Shown in pieces: positions 51,703-59,685 of a DNA stretch of 64,000 nucleotides. The notes under the pieces are model-generated. The model did no database searches, had not been told where the DNA came from, and saw only the letters and a list, made by a program, of their open reading frames with translations. This DNA is from Mycobacterium sp. 1274761.0 (GTDB lineage: Bacteria; Actinomycetota; Actinomycetes; Mycobacteriales; Mycobacteriaceae), in contig NZ_LZMC01000062.1 in NCBI RefSeq assembly GCF_001668615.1, positions 1 to 64,000 of the forward strand, in the 5' to 3' direction. The first letter of the stretch is position 1; the number at the start of each line of letters is the position of its first letter. Made by a program: the position numbers and the translations under genes.

Positions 51703-52089
51703 ATGCGAGTGCCTCGCGCTGTCGCAAACTTCAACCGCCGTGTGACTAATCCTGTGGCCCGCTCGCTCACACCGTGGCTTCCATGCCTCGGGACGCTCGA
51801 GCACACCGGACGCAAGTCGGGCAGGCACTACCGAACGCCCCTTTTGGTATTCAAGACCCGGGACGGCTTCGTTGTTCTCATCGGCTACGGGCCTGAATCG
51901 GACTGGCTGAAGAACGTATTGGCCGGCGGGCCGACCGTACTGCACAAACTGGGCAAGGATATCGCATTGGCCAACCCGCAGATCGTCAGTAAAGCTGAGG
52001 CCGCACCCCTCATCACGCCGGTGCCCCGATTCTTCTATCGTCTTTTCCCATACAACGAAGCAGCATTGGTATTGACGAAAACCGCCTAG
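51703..52089 (+). CDS. Deazaflavin (F420)-dependent nitroreductase-like (Ddn family) protein
   Basis: The 128-residue protein is a paralogue of the one at 18951-19331, with the same MRVPRAVA start, HTGRKSGRHYRTPL, GFVVLIGYGPESDWLKNVLA and YNEAALVL end. GAAAGGA lies before ATG 51703. A role in F420-linked reduction of an enone or quinone in the island pathway is plausible. The high similarity to a backbone copy in the same window suggests duplication, or transfer from a close relative. Confidence 0.88.
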   Translation: MRVPRAVANFNRRVTNPVARSLTPWLPCLGTLEHTGRKSGRHYRTPLLVFKTRDGFVVLIGYGPESDWLKNVLAGGPTVLHKLGKDIALANPQIVSKAEAAPLITPVPRFFYRLFPYNEAALVLTKTA

Positions 52090-52447
52090 ACCGACTGACT
52101 TTCATTACTCGTCGCGCGTTCACGCAGGACCGCAGTTACAGAGAACTGGCGGGCGATATTCTCCGAATCTCACTATCCCGCTTTGACTTTGTAGCTCTAG
52201 CTGGGATGTTACCCACCATCTCACGTTCTCTAGCGCGGTCTTGACCATTCGGTGATTTCAGCCGCAAACGTGCGGGATGGACTGTAAATCCATGGGCGGA
52301 CATCGCCCTGCGAAGTTGCGCAGATGCATGAACGTGAGGCCCCGGGCCAAACAGCACGTCCCGATGAGTTCGCCGCAGTGGGAATCCGCAAGGGCTTTTC
52401 CCGGCGGGGTTTTCGGAGAAGGTCACTCCTTCTGCTCGTACACTGCG
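52090..52447. other. Intergenic stretch before methyltransferase
   Basis: I see no convincing gene in these 358 nt. The methyltransferase frame is open through its right part but shows no domain. A 17-nt hairpin at 52277-52293 mimics a tRNA-Tyr anticodon arm but has no other tRNA parts. Confidence 0.5.
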
Positions 52448-53290
52448 ATGATGGTTGCGAACCCGCTTCACGCGATCTGGTCCTCGGTTGCACCGGCCTG
52501 GAATCAATACGCCGACTTCGTCGACGAACGTGGAGCGAAAGTCGGCGCGGCCATGCTCGCTGCCGCGGATTTGCAGCCCGGTGAGAACGTGCTCGAACTC
52601 GGTTGCGGACCCGGCGGCGTCGGGATAGCTGCAGCCGAAGTCGTTGGGGTAGACGGTCACGTGGTGTTGTCCGATGTCGTCCCCGAGATGACCGCGATCG
52701 CGGAGGCTAGGGCGCGACAGCACGGCTTGGGTAACGTCACCGTGCGCCAGCTGGACATGGAGCACATCGACGCGCCGGACTCCTCCTTCGATAAGGTACT
52801 CGGCCGCGAGGCGCTGATGCTCGTCGGTGACCCGGTCGGAGCGGCACGGGAGGCGATTCGCGTGCTTCGTCCAGGCGGTCGCGCGGTGTTCGCGGTGTGG
52901 AGTAAGCCCGCTGCGAATCCCTGGCTCAGCGCTCTGCTCGACGCAGTGAGCACCCAGCTCGGCGCGCCCGTTCCGCCGCCGGGCGTACCGGGGCCATTTT
53001 CGTTGTGCGAAGAGGGCGCCCTGGCGGGGATCCTCTCAACCGCGGGCTTCGCCGACGTTGCCATCGACGAGGTCGAAGCCCCGCTACACGCCGAGTCGTT
53101 CGACGACTGGTGGACGGTCGTGCCGTCGTTAGCCGGACCGCTTGCCGCGCTTCTGAACTCGCTGCCCGACGAAGCGACTGCGACGATCCGCGCCGACGCC
53201 CAGCAGGCGCTGACCAGATACGCCGATGGCAGTGGCTACACGATCCCCGGGGCCAGCCTCATCGGGGTGGGGCACCACAACGAGACATAG
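52448..53290 (+). CDS. Class I SAM-dependent methyltransferase
   Basis: From ATG 52448 the product has 280 residues, starting MMVANPLHAIWSSVAPAWNQYADF, the usual opening of UbiE/Methyltransf_11-like proteins. Motif I is VLELGCGPGGVG, the acidic loop is VVLSDVVPEM and motif IV/post is DKVLGREALML, followed by VLRPGGRAVFAVWS. It probably methylates a small hydrophobic molecule. The frame is open upstream to 52277 without homology. No tight link to neighbours is seen. Confidence 0.85.
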   Translation: MMVANPLHAIWSSVAPAWNQYADFVDERGAKVGAAMLAAADLQPGENVLELGCGPGGVGIAAAEVVGVDGHVVLSDVVPEMTAIAEARARQHGLGNVTVRQLDMEHIDAPDSSFDKVLGREALMLVGDPVGAAREAIRVLRPGGRAVFAVWSKPAANPWLSALLDAVSTQLGAPVPPPGVPGPFSLCEEGALAGILSTAGFADVAIDEVEAPLHAESFDDWWTVVPSLAGPLAALLNSLPDEATATIRADAQQALTRYADGSGYTIPGASLIGVGHHNET

Positions 53291-53583
53291 GGGTCGTGCG
53301 TCGGCCCATTGCTCGATGTAGGCGGCGACCATGAACCCGTTGTCTCGTATTCGTTTTCGTGACTGACGGCGCCACGCACCTTCGTCATACCCCGACCCAG
53401 GAGCCGACTTGCCGAACGCCGCTGGGCGGTCGCGCTCAGGCCCCTGATCGGCGCTCAGCCGGGACCATCCCTTCGCTCCCGTCCGGCGACGAGCAGGACG
53501 CGTGCCGTCATTATTGCCATCTCGTCACCCACCGTCAGGATCCAGGAGGCTCTGTCTCCGTGTTTCTGCCGGTTCTGTGGTCA

Positions 53584-54600
53584 CTAATCGGTGCCCGTTT
53601 GCGTGGGCAAGGCGTGTGCCTGCGAGGCAAAGATGTTGGGTCCCAGTACCCGTGACAGATAGGCCGTGGCACGCTGGCCGCGTACGCTATTGCCGGCTGC
53701 GTCTAGGGGCGGTGAGAAGGTGCCGATCCCTGCCTTGCCGGGAGCGATCGTGACAAGTCCGCCGGCCACGCCGGACTTGCCGGGCAGGCCGATCTCGAAG
53801 AGCCATTCACCGGACCGTTCGTAGGCGCCGTTGGCCGCCAGGATTGCCAGCGTGTCGCGGCAGACTCCTGCTGACGCGACCCGTCGCCCAGTCACAGGGT
53901 TGACCCCGCCGTCCGCCAGCGTCGCACCCATCACCGCCAAATCTCTGGCCGTCACCCGCAGCGCACACTGCCTGGTGTAAACGTCGAGGACAGCCAGGGG
54001 ATCCATCTCGATACGTCCGTAGCTTTCCAACAAACAAGCGATCGCGCGGTTACGCTGACTTGCCTGCGATTCTGACTGATACACCGTCTTGTCGACCTCT
54101 AGCGGTCGGCCCGCGAACTCCGATAGCCCGGCGTGAATCGTATCCCACTGCTCTACCGGCGTCGCACCTCGAACGAGTGCAGTGGTCGCGATCGCGCCGG
54201 CGTTGACCATTGGATTCATCGGATGACCCCCATTGAGTTCGATCGCGATCAGCGAGTTGAAAGGCAGGCCGGTGTTGTTCACGCCGATCCGGTCACCCAC
54301 CACCTCATGTCCGTACTCCTCGCAGACCAAGGCATAGACGAACGCCTTGGAGATCGACTGAATGGTGAACTCGATGTCGACGTCACCCGCAGAGTGCACT
54401 GCACCGTCGACATCGGTGACACAGACGGCGAACCAGTCCGGATTGGCCTGAGCCAACACCGGAATGTAGTCGGCGACTTTGCCACCGGTGTCCGATTTGC
54501 AGCGTCGATAGGCGGCTTCGACCAGCGACTCGACTTCGGACCCATCCGGTAGGTCACCGGTGTAGGCCTGTTGGGCGACATCGCCGACCTCGACATCCAT
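53584..54600 (-). CDS. glsA: Glutaminase A
   Basis: The 338-residue protein is a serine-dependent beta-lactamase-like glutaminase converting glutamine to glutamate and ammonia. The S-x-x-K dyad is S82/K85 in QSISKAF; also present are NSLIAIELNGGHPMNPMVNAGAI (split motif), YQSESQASQRNRAIA and LPGKSGVAGG. Its length is slightly above the usual 305-310 because of a short N-terminal and C-terminal extension. It lies between the methyltransferase and the right-hand island end, on the minus strand. The 293 nt between its end and the methyltransferase gene hold nothing recognisable. Confidence 0.93.
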   Translation of the reverse strand: MDVEVGDVAQQAYTGDLPDGSEVESLVEAAYRRCKSDTGGKVADYIPVLAQANPDWFAVCVTDVDGAVHSAGDVDIEFTIQSISKAFVYALVCEEYGHEVVGDRIGVNNTGLPFNSLIAIELNGGHPMNPMVNAGAIATTALVRGATPVEQWDTIHAGLSEFAGRPLEVDKTVYQSESQASQRNRAIACLLESYGRIEMDPLAVLDVYTRQCALRVTARDLAVMGATLADGGVNPVTGRRVASAGVCRDTLAILAANGAYERSGEWLFEIGLPGKSGVAGGLVTIAPGKAGIGTFSPPLDAAGNSVRGQRATAYLSRVLGPNIFASQAHALPTQTGTD

Positions 54601-54710
54601 CGCCGGTCCCCCTTCCCGGCTCAGAAGGCCGCCAGGCAGCGCTGGTTCGTGCGGATATGACGAAGCCTAGGCAACCCGCGGACAAGATGCGACATCTCAC
54701 TTTTGACGTT

Positions 54711-54749
54711 CCGCAGGTCATTCGGCGTAGTTTCGCGTAATTCCACGCC
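54711..54749. repeat. Island-end repeat, copy B
   Basis: Matches 31212-31250 at 32 of 39 positions. Lies 63 nt before the third tRNA-Ala 3'-end copy, mirroring the layout at 31.2-31.3 kb. The rest of 54601-54933 holds no gene I can support. Confidence 0.65.
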
Positions 54750-54811
54750 GTCACCCGAGCCGCAGCCTTCACTTAATTTTCTCGACTCGAAGGCTATTTC
54801 GCAGAGGATAT

Positions 54812-54841
54812 GGACCAAGGATTTCGAGTCCCCTTAGATCC
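54812..54841 (+). repeat. tRNA-Ala 3'-end direct repeat (att copy 3)
   Basis: GGACCAAGGATTT followed by CGAGTCCCCTTAGATCC. The stretch AGGATTTCGAGTCCCCTTAG is identical to the copy at 31301-31320; one base (C to A) differs from the tRNA acceptor end. The lead GGACCAAGGATTT is shared with 30213-30225. It is followed by an integrase remnant. Confidence 0.8.
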
Positions 54842-54933
54842 GCAAATACGGAACCCGCTCCGAAGATCAGCTGGGGTGGGTTTCGTCGTCTGCGGGGGAT
54901 CGGTCGACGACAGGCCGGATGTCCAACTCTGTC

Positions 54934-55110
54934 CTACGGCTGCCGAGAACACCGCCGACGCGCTGTCGGCCGGTCGTCGGTCACGCTCCCGTAGACGGCC
55001 TGAGTCATCCGCTCGGTGTAGCCGTGCCAAGCGGCGACCACATCGGCGGCGTCGCCCGCCGCGCGCATCCGAGAAATGTTGGAGTGGCGCAGCTTTCGAG
55101 CGCCGTGCGC
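54934..55110 (-). pseudogene. Tyrosine integrase, C-terminal catalytic remnant
   Basis: The minus frame from 55110 reads AHGARKLRHSNISRMRAAG, then DAADVVAAWHGYTERMTQ and AVYGSVTDDR before a stop. This is the C-terminal catalytic patch of a tyrosine recombinase: Arg-x-x-His (RKLRH), the WHG third-position His/Gly and the nucleophile Tyr in VYGSV. Upstream homology (LTGTA) is in another frame, and the N-terminal two thirds are missing. It sits 93 nt from att copy 3, as expected for an island integrase next to its attachment site, but is non-functional. Confidence 0.82.
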
Positions 55111-55206
55111 AGGCAGTACCGGTTAGCGACAGAATCCCGGGGTGATGAAAATTCGGCCGCCCCACCACTCTTCGGTTACGACGCCCCGATGCTTCTGTGC
55201 GGGCCG

Positions 55207-55698
55207 TTAATTGGACCCGGCGTCGTTGTTCATCGCTTGCGCCGCACGGCTGAGGAGAAACGGGGCGAAGAACCGGTGGCCGGTTCGAATTGCAGGCCAT
55301 GCTGTTCGCATCATCAGGGCGCCAAAGCGAATTTGCGTCGCAAATACAGCTTGACCCGGCGGCGTCAGCGTGATCAGCCGCACCCCTAGCTTTCCTGCGC
55401 CGTCGAGGCCCAGAGCGAAAGCGTCCGCTCGATCAACGATGATCTTGGCGCCGAGGACGTATCCAGGCGCATTCAGCGGTCCTACCCGTGCCCGCATGAT
55501 GCCCCGCCCGAGCAGATTTATCCAGGGCAGCAGAAACCATCTGGGTGCGTCCTCGATGATCGCCCGCATCCAGTGCTCAGGGGTCCAATGAACGGGTGTC
55601 TCAACCACATACGCATCCTGGTAGTCAACACGGTCAAGTAGATTTAGTTCGTTGACAATGCTCGGCACGGGGATTTCGTCTGCCCGGGGAGTCTTCAA
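55207..55698 (-). CDS. Conserved hypothetical protein (possibly DUF2867-like)
   Basis: The 163-residue protein contains VDYQDAYVVETPVHWTPEHW, a PRWFLLPWINLLGRG amphipathic segment, and LGVRLITLTPPGQAVFATQIRF. The arrangement recalls DUF2867-type proteins, but I cannot confirm it. No signal peptide or catalytic motif is visible. It is on the minus strand with two small genes upstream (55838, 56215) and may belong to the same operon despite a 139-nt gap. Confidence 0.65.
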   Translation of the reverse strand: MKTPRADEIPVPSIVNELNLLDRVDYQDAYVVETPVHWTPEHWMRAIIEDAPRWFLLPWINLLGRGIMRARVGPLNAPGYVLGAKIIVDRADAFALGLDGAGKLGVRLITLTPPGQAVFATQIRFGALMMRTAWPAIRTGHRFFAPFLLSRAAQAMNNDAGSN

Positions 55699-55837
55699 GA
55701 AGCGCCTCCCGATTCACAATGTGGGAACGTTTTGGAATGTATGCCACGGCAGGACTGTAAGCAACGTCAGCTCGAGCGATGCGCCATCCGTCAGCTGCGA
55801 AGGATTTCGCCGCCGGCATCAACTGCACTGAACGTCG

Positions 55838-56218
55838 TTAGCCGACGGTGCTGGGTGATTGAAGGGTCGAAGCGAGAACAACGATTCCGGCGGTAAGTGC
55901 GCCGCCTGCCGTTGCCAAACCGATCAGTCTTTTTGTTGGCGGCATATGCGGCCATGCACCGGCGATTCCTGTGAGATCACTACCGTCCGCGAGGAGGCCA
56001 GCGACCAGCCATGGCCGTATCGAGGCGCCTGTTCGAGTGGCGACCCACAGACCGAGCCCGAGCCCTATCTCCCGACCTCCCATGCCCCGCAGAAACGCCT
56101 GCGCATCGGGTGCGCTACCCCCAGCGCCCGCCAGTGCCCGCCCTAAACGGGCGGGAAATGCCAGCGATGCGGCCCCGAAGGCGAGACGACCGATCGCATA
56201 CATCCGGCCGATATTCAT
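55838..56218 (-). CDS. Small membrane protein (DUF4267-like)
   Basis: The 126-residue protein has about four hydrophobic segments: near 10-25 (LAFGAASLAFPARLG), 48-62 (GLGLGLWVATRTG), 66-82 and 98-118 (GLATAGGALTAGIVVLAS). It resembles small DUF4267-type membrane proteins. The start overlaps the end of the 56215 gene (4 nt), so the two are co-translated. Function is unknown. Confidence 0.68.
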   Translation of the reverse strand: MNIGRMYAIGRLAFGAASLAFPARLGRALAGAGGSAPDAQAFLRGMGGREIGLGLGLWVATRTGASIRPWLVAGLLADGSDLTGIAGAWPHMPPTKRLIGLATAGGALTAGIVVLASTLQSPSTVG

Positions 56219-56640
56219 GCGGGCCGCCTATTGATCCAGTCGCGTGCCCGCGCGAGTACATCATCGCGGTCAAAGAGCTCGGCGGTCCACGTGGTGGAAC
56301 GAACGGTTCCACGGCTGCGGTACCGGCGCATTATGTCGATGTGATGCGGCAATTGGATAAACCGATCCAAGGCTTCGGTAGTAGTCCATACCGATACTGA
56401 CCCGCTACAGCCGGCAGTGGGCACTGACCATAGCCACAGGCCGACTGCACCGGGCATGGCGTACCAGCCCATCCGCATGCGGAGGCCTTTGAGTGCCACT
56501 GCGGGGATGTCGCGGCGGTGATGCGCTTGGTACTCAGTGACGCTGACCACGACGGGCGCGTCACCCGGATGCTCTGGACCGGATATCCACGGTGTCAGCA
56601 GGGGTGTCGCCTCTCTGGCGGTTGTTTCTTCGTTAAGCAT
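56215..56640 (-). CDS. Hypothetical protein
   Basis: The 141-residue protein contains MRMGWYAMPGAVGLWLWSVP, WTTTEALDRFIQLPHHIDIMRRYRS and a FDRDDVLARARDW end. The pattern of a short barrel with a helix carrying HHIDIMRRY suggests a ferredoxin-like ABM-type fold, but I do not recognise the family. It is the first gene of an operon divergent from the MocR-type regulator (28-nt gap between starts), so that regulator probably controls it. Confidence 0.62.
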   Translation of the reverse strand: MLNEETTAREATPLLTPWISGPEHPGDAPVVVSVTEYQAHHRRDIPAVALKGLRMRMGWYAMPGAVGLWLWSVPTAGCSGSVSVWTTTEALDRFIQLPHHIDIMRRYRSRGTVRSTTWTAELFDRDDVLARARDWINRRPA

Positions 56641-56668
56641 GCGTCCATGCTGGCGCTAGCATTGGTGT

Positions 56669-58123
56669 GTGTCACGGTCCAATAGTGGGGGCTCCGAACA
56701 GACCAATTCTACGGACGTCGGCTTGCCGGCAGATATCCTTCTCAACTTCGATCGGCGCGACCGACGAAAGCTCAGCGAGCACCTCCGCCATCAATTGCGA
56801 GCGGCTATTCAGCAAGGCCGACTTTCCGCCGGTACGGTCCTTCCGCCATCGCGAACGCTAGCCAGCGATCTCGGCGTCGCTCGCAGCGTTGTCGTGGCCG
56901 CGTACGAACATCTGATCGCCGACGGATATCTTGACGCGCGACAAGGATCAGGCACCCAGGTGTTACCAATTGCACCTGCGGCCGGTCACAACTCCGCGGC
57001 TATCGGTGAAACCGGACAGAACGTTCGACTCATTGGCGGATTGCCGGACCCAAGTTTGTTCCCGCGTTCCGAATGGCTCCAGCACTACCGCACCGCGCTA
57101 CATCTTGTTCCCCATCAGCAGCTGGGCTATCCCGGACCGCAAGGGGCGGCAGCGCTGCGTGAGGCGCTCGCGGACTATGTCAGCCGCGTTCGCGGCGTAG
57201 CAGGCTCTGCAGGACGCATGGTCATCACCACAGGCATGACCCAGGCGATCGTGCTGGTATGTCGAGCACTCCAGTCCCGCGGCGCCACCGCTGTGGCCAT
57301 CGAGGACCCATGCTTTGGCTTTCACCGCCAGGCAATCTCGAGCACGGGCATGCGCGTGGTGCCGATCCCGGTCGATGACGACGGGCTACTGGTTGAGAAA
57401 CTCTTCGAGCACGAGGTTAATGCGATTCTGCTGTCGCCGGCACACTCCTACCCAAGCGGTGCGGTGTTGAGCACATCGCGGCGAGCATCACTCATCGCGT
57501 GGGCGAAACGTCACGATGGCCTAATCATTGAGGACGATTATGACGCTGAATTCCGCTATGACCGTGCTCCCATTGGCGCCATTCAGGGTCTCGACCCCGA
57601 GCGAGTCATCTATGCCGGGTGTGCGAGCAAAATGCTAACGCCCGCACTGCGATTGGGTTGGGCGCTTCTTCCCGCCCAGTGGGTAGACCCCGTTGTTGAG
57701 CAAAAGCTCGTCGATGACATGGGAACCCCGCTTCTCGAACAGCTCGCACTCGCCCGGTTCATCGAATCGGGCGCACTAACGCGGCACCTTCGCCGCGTGC
57801 GTCCCGTATATCGACGCCGCCGCGACAGACTGCTCGACACACTGAAGACGGCGCTCCCCGGAGCCGAGATCAGCGGCGTCGCGGCCGGCCTGCACGTGTA
57901 CGTGCGACTGCCCCCCTCCTGCGATGAGCGACGCTTCATCAAAGCGGCTCGAGACCGCGGTGTCTTCCTCGAAGGGGCGAGCTGGCACTGGTCTGATTCC
58001 AACTCTGCTCCACCAGCGCTTGTACTTGGATACGGCTCGATCAGCGAGTCGGCGATACAGACCGCCATTTCAACGCTCGGTTCTATCGTTGAGCCAGATT
58101 CTGTACATGGAGACGCCCCATAA
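56669..58123 (+). CDS. MocR-type PLP-dependent regulator (GntR HTH + aminotransferase fold)
   Basis: The 484-residue protein starts at GTG 56669. The N-terminal winged helix (about 35-98, RLSAGTVLPPSRTLASDLGVARSVVVAAYEHL) is GntR-like. The C-terminal part is a type I aminotransferase fold with TTGMTQAI, IEDDYDAEFRYDR and the PLP-Lys in YAGCASKMLTPALRLGW. MocR proteins, such as PdxR and GabR, sense PLP or amino-compound metabolites. The adjacent divergent genes 56640-55838 are the likely targets, although they are not PLP-synthesis genes. Confidence 0.9.
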   Translation: MSRSNSGGSEQTNSTDVGLPADILLNFDRRDRRKLSEHLRHQLRAAIQQGRLSAGTVLPPSRTLASDLGVARSVVVAAYEHLIADGYLDARQGSGTQVLPIAPAAGHNSAAIGETGQNVRLIGGLPDPSLFPRSEWLQHYRTALHLVPHQQLGYPGPQGAAALREALADYVSRVRGVAGSAGRMVITTGMTQAIVLVCRALQSRGATAVAIEDPCFGFHRQAISSTGMRVVPIPVDDDGLLVEKLFEHEVNAILLSPAHSYPSGAVLSTSRRASLIAWAKRHDGLIIEDDYDAEFRYDRAPIGAIQGLDPERVIYAGCASKMLTPALRLGWALLPAQWVDPVVEQKLVDDMGTPLLEQLALARFIESGALTRHLRRVRPVYRRRRDRLLDTLKTALPGAEISGVAAGLHVYVRLPPSCDERRFIKAARDRGVFLEGASWHWSDSNSAPPALVLGYGSISESAIQTAISTLGSIVEPDSVHGDAP

Positions 58124-58406
58124 GCCGCGATCTGCGCGCCTACCGGCGCTGCCCTACCACAGCCGCTGTGGTCCTCGATGTTCGGCGGAGCCCGCCGTTG
58201 CGCAGTCAGTCGATCATTCGACGACCTTTAACCGATTTGTCACACCACTGCCCTCAGTGCTGTCTGGCCATAGCAACTGATCTTTCAGTGGTGGGGGAAT
58301 GAAAGCCGTGGTCTTCCTTGCGAGCCCGCCAGCTGATAACTTTTGAGCAAACGCGTGCTCGTGACGTCACCGAGAAAGGCGCATCGCTAGGGAGGTGTAG
58401 GGCGCA

Positions 58407-58742
58407 ATGGTGAAACACATGTGGAGGAATCTGGGGGTTGCGGTTGTCGCTATGGGGTCGGCGTTGACCAGCGGGGCTGGGGCCGCAACTGCAGAAACCG
58501 ACATGACTTCATTTATCAATACGACGTGCACATATTCACAGATGAAGGCAGCGCTGAATGCGATTGCGCCCGATCGAGGCGCTGAATTTGCCGCTGCCCC
58601 AATGGCGCAGACGTGGATGCATGCGTTTCTCGACTCGCCGGTTGAGCAACGCCGGCAATTGATTCAACAGGCGCCTCAGGTGATGCAATACGACGATCTT
58701 GTTGTCGCCTCTGCCAACACCTGTAAGAACTTTCCGGCTTAA
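58407..58742 (+). CDS. Hemophore-like secreted protein
   Basis: The 111-residue protein has a signal peptide (about 1-30, VAVVAMGSALTSGAGAATAE) and a mature alpha-helical domain with two Cys (NTTCTYS and ANTCKNF) that should pair. The layout matches mycobacterial hemophore-related proteins such as Rv0203, which carry heme across the envelope. AGGGAGG lies upstream of ATG 58407. No heme importer gene is adjacent; heme binding is a family inference. The 283 nt before it contain nothing recognisable. Confidence 0.8.
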   Translation: MVKHMWRNLGVAVVAMGSALTSGAGAATAETDMTSFINTTCTYSQMKAALNAIAPDRGAEFAAAPMAQTWMHAFLDSPVEQRRQLIQQAPQVMQYDDLVVASANTCKNFPA

Positions 58743-58783
58743 AACGTCATCGGCCCGGGGGAGCAGCTGCCCCCTGTAAGTGG

Positions 58784-59563
58784 CTAGAGATGACTTACGA
58801 CGAAGGCTGCTGCGTCGTTCGTCATCCCGTTCATGCCGTAGGTAATGTGCGCGAACCCAGGTTGGCCACCTGGGACGCCGGAGCAGATGTCATCCCCGGG
58901 AGCGCACAACTCGATGGTCTTCGGTGCATAGAGCGGGCCGATCTTGATAGGCGGAACGCCATAGCTGCTCAAGAACTGGTCCGAAGGCTTTCCGAACAGG
59001 GCAACCGCCGCGACGTGGTTGGCGACCTCCGCAGGCATTGGCTTGGGTACGTACTGGACGTACTCGGCAGGCACTTCTCTCGGTATGGAAGCCGAGGTAA
59101 CGAAGCCCGCCAACGCCGCGCCTTGCGAGTATCCGCCCAGGACGATCTTCGTATTCGGACAGTTCTTCGCCATGGACTGCACATGATCTCTGGCGTCATA
59201 GATTCCATTGATGACGGTGCTGAGGAAGTTCAAACCACCTTGCAAGTCGCCGGGGGCGGGGAAATCGCCGCTGGCGGCGTAATCGACCCCGTATACGCCG
59301 ATCGACCTGTTGCCGGCCTGCGCTCGCAGTGAGTCGACAAATGCTTGTCCGACGTTGCCCACACCGGGCGGCTCGTAGGTACCGCGGGCGAACACCACGT
59401 CGACGTCGGGGCAGGGCTCAGCGAAAGCCGGGCTGATCGTCGACCCCATTACCGCCGCCCAGCACGCGAGTGCGGCAGCAAGTACAGGAGCGATGTGGTG
59501 TCCGCGCGCTCGGCGCGGGAATCGGCGCGCCCACCCAGCTTGCCTTGAACCAATGACTCTCAT
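58784..59563 (-). CDS. Secreted cutinase-family hydrolase
   Basis: From ATG 59563 the product has 259 residues with an Arg-rich signal peptide (ending SPAFA) and mature start EPCPDVDVVFARGTYEPPG, diagnostic for mycobacterial cutinases. The nucleophile elbow is GGYSQGA; the acid and His lie in the C-terminal APGDDICSGV and FAHITYG segments, with disulfide Cys. The family hydrolyses carboxyl esters and phospholipids at the cell surface. An upstream open frame would add 70 residues and destroy the signal peptide, so it is not used. Confidence 0.9.
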   Translation of the reverse strand: MRVIGSRQAGWARRFPRRARGHHIAPVLAAALACWAAVMGSTISPAFAEPCPDVDVVFARGTYEPPGVGNVGQAFVDSLRAQAGNRSIGVYGVDYAASGDFPAPGDLQGGLNFLSTVINGIYDARDHVQSMAKNCPNTKIVLGGYSQGAALAGFVTSASIPREVPAEYVQYVPKPMPAEVANHVAAVALFGKPSDQFLSSYGVPPIKIGPLYAPKTIELCAPGDDICSGVPGGQPGFAHITYGMNGMTNDAAAFVVSHL

Positions 59564-59685
59564 CTGCACCCCACAGCGTCGCAGTCTCCCGACCCTGAAC
59601 TGATCCAATGCTGCCATGCTTGGCGGGGGTGGGACCCGGTTCTTAGCAAACCCGCCGCACCGGTGCCCGTTCCTGCGTGGTGGCG

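Noticed and set aside
52277..52293. Hairpin ATGGA-CTGTAAA-TCCAT resembling a tRNA-Tyr(GTA) anticodon arm
   Set aside because: No matching acceptor stem, D-arm or T-arm is found at the right distances; treated as chance.
53291..53583. Small open frames between the methyltransferase and glutaminase
   Set aside because: No homology, ribosome site or membrane pattern; probably non-coding.
54794..55300. 168-codon minus-strand frame across the att copy 3 area
   Set aside because: Arg-rich without domain similarity; the real signal here is the integrase remnant in a different minus frame.
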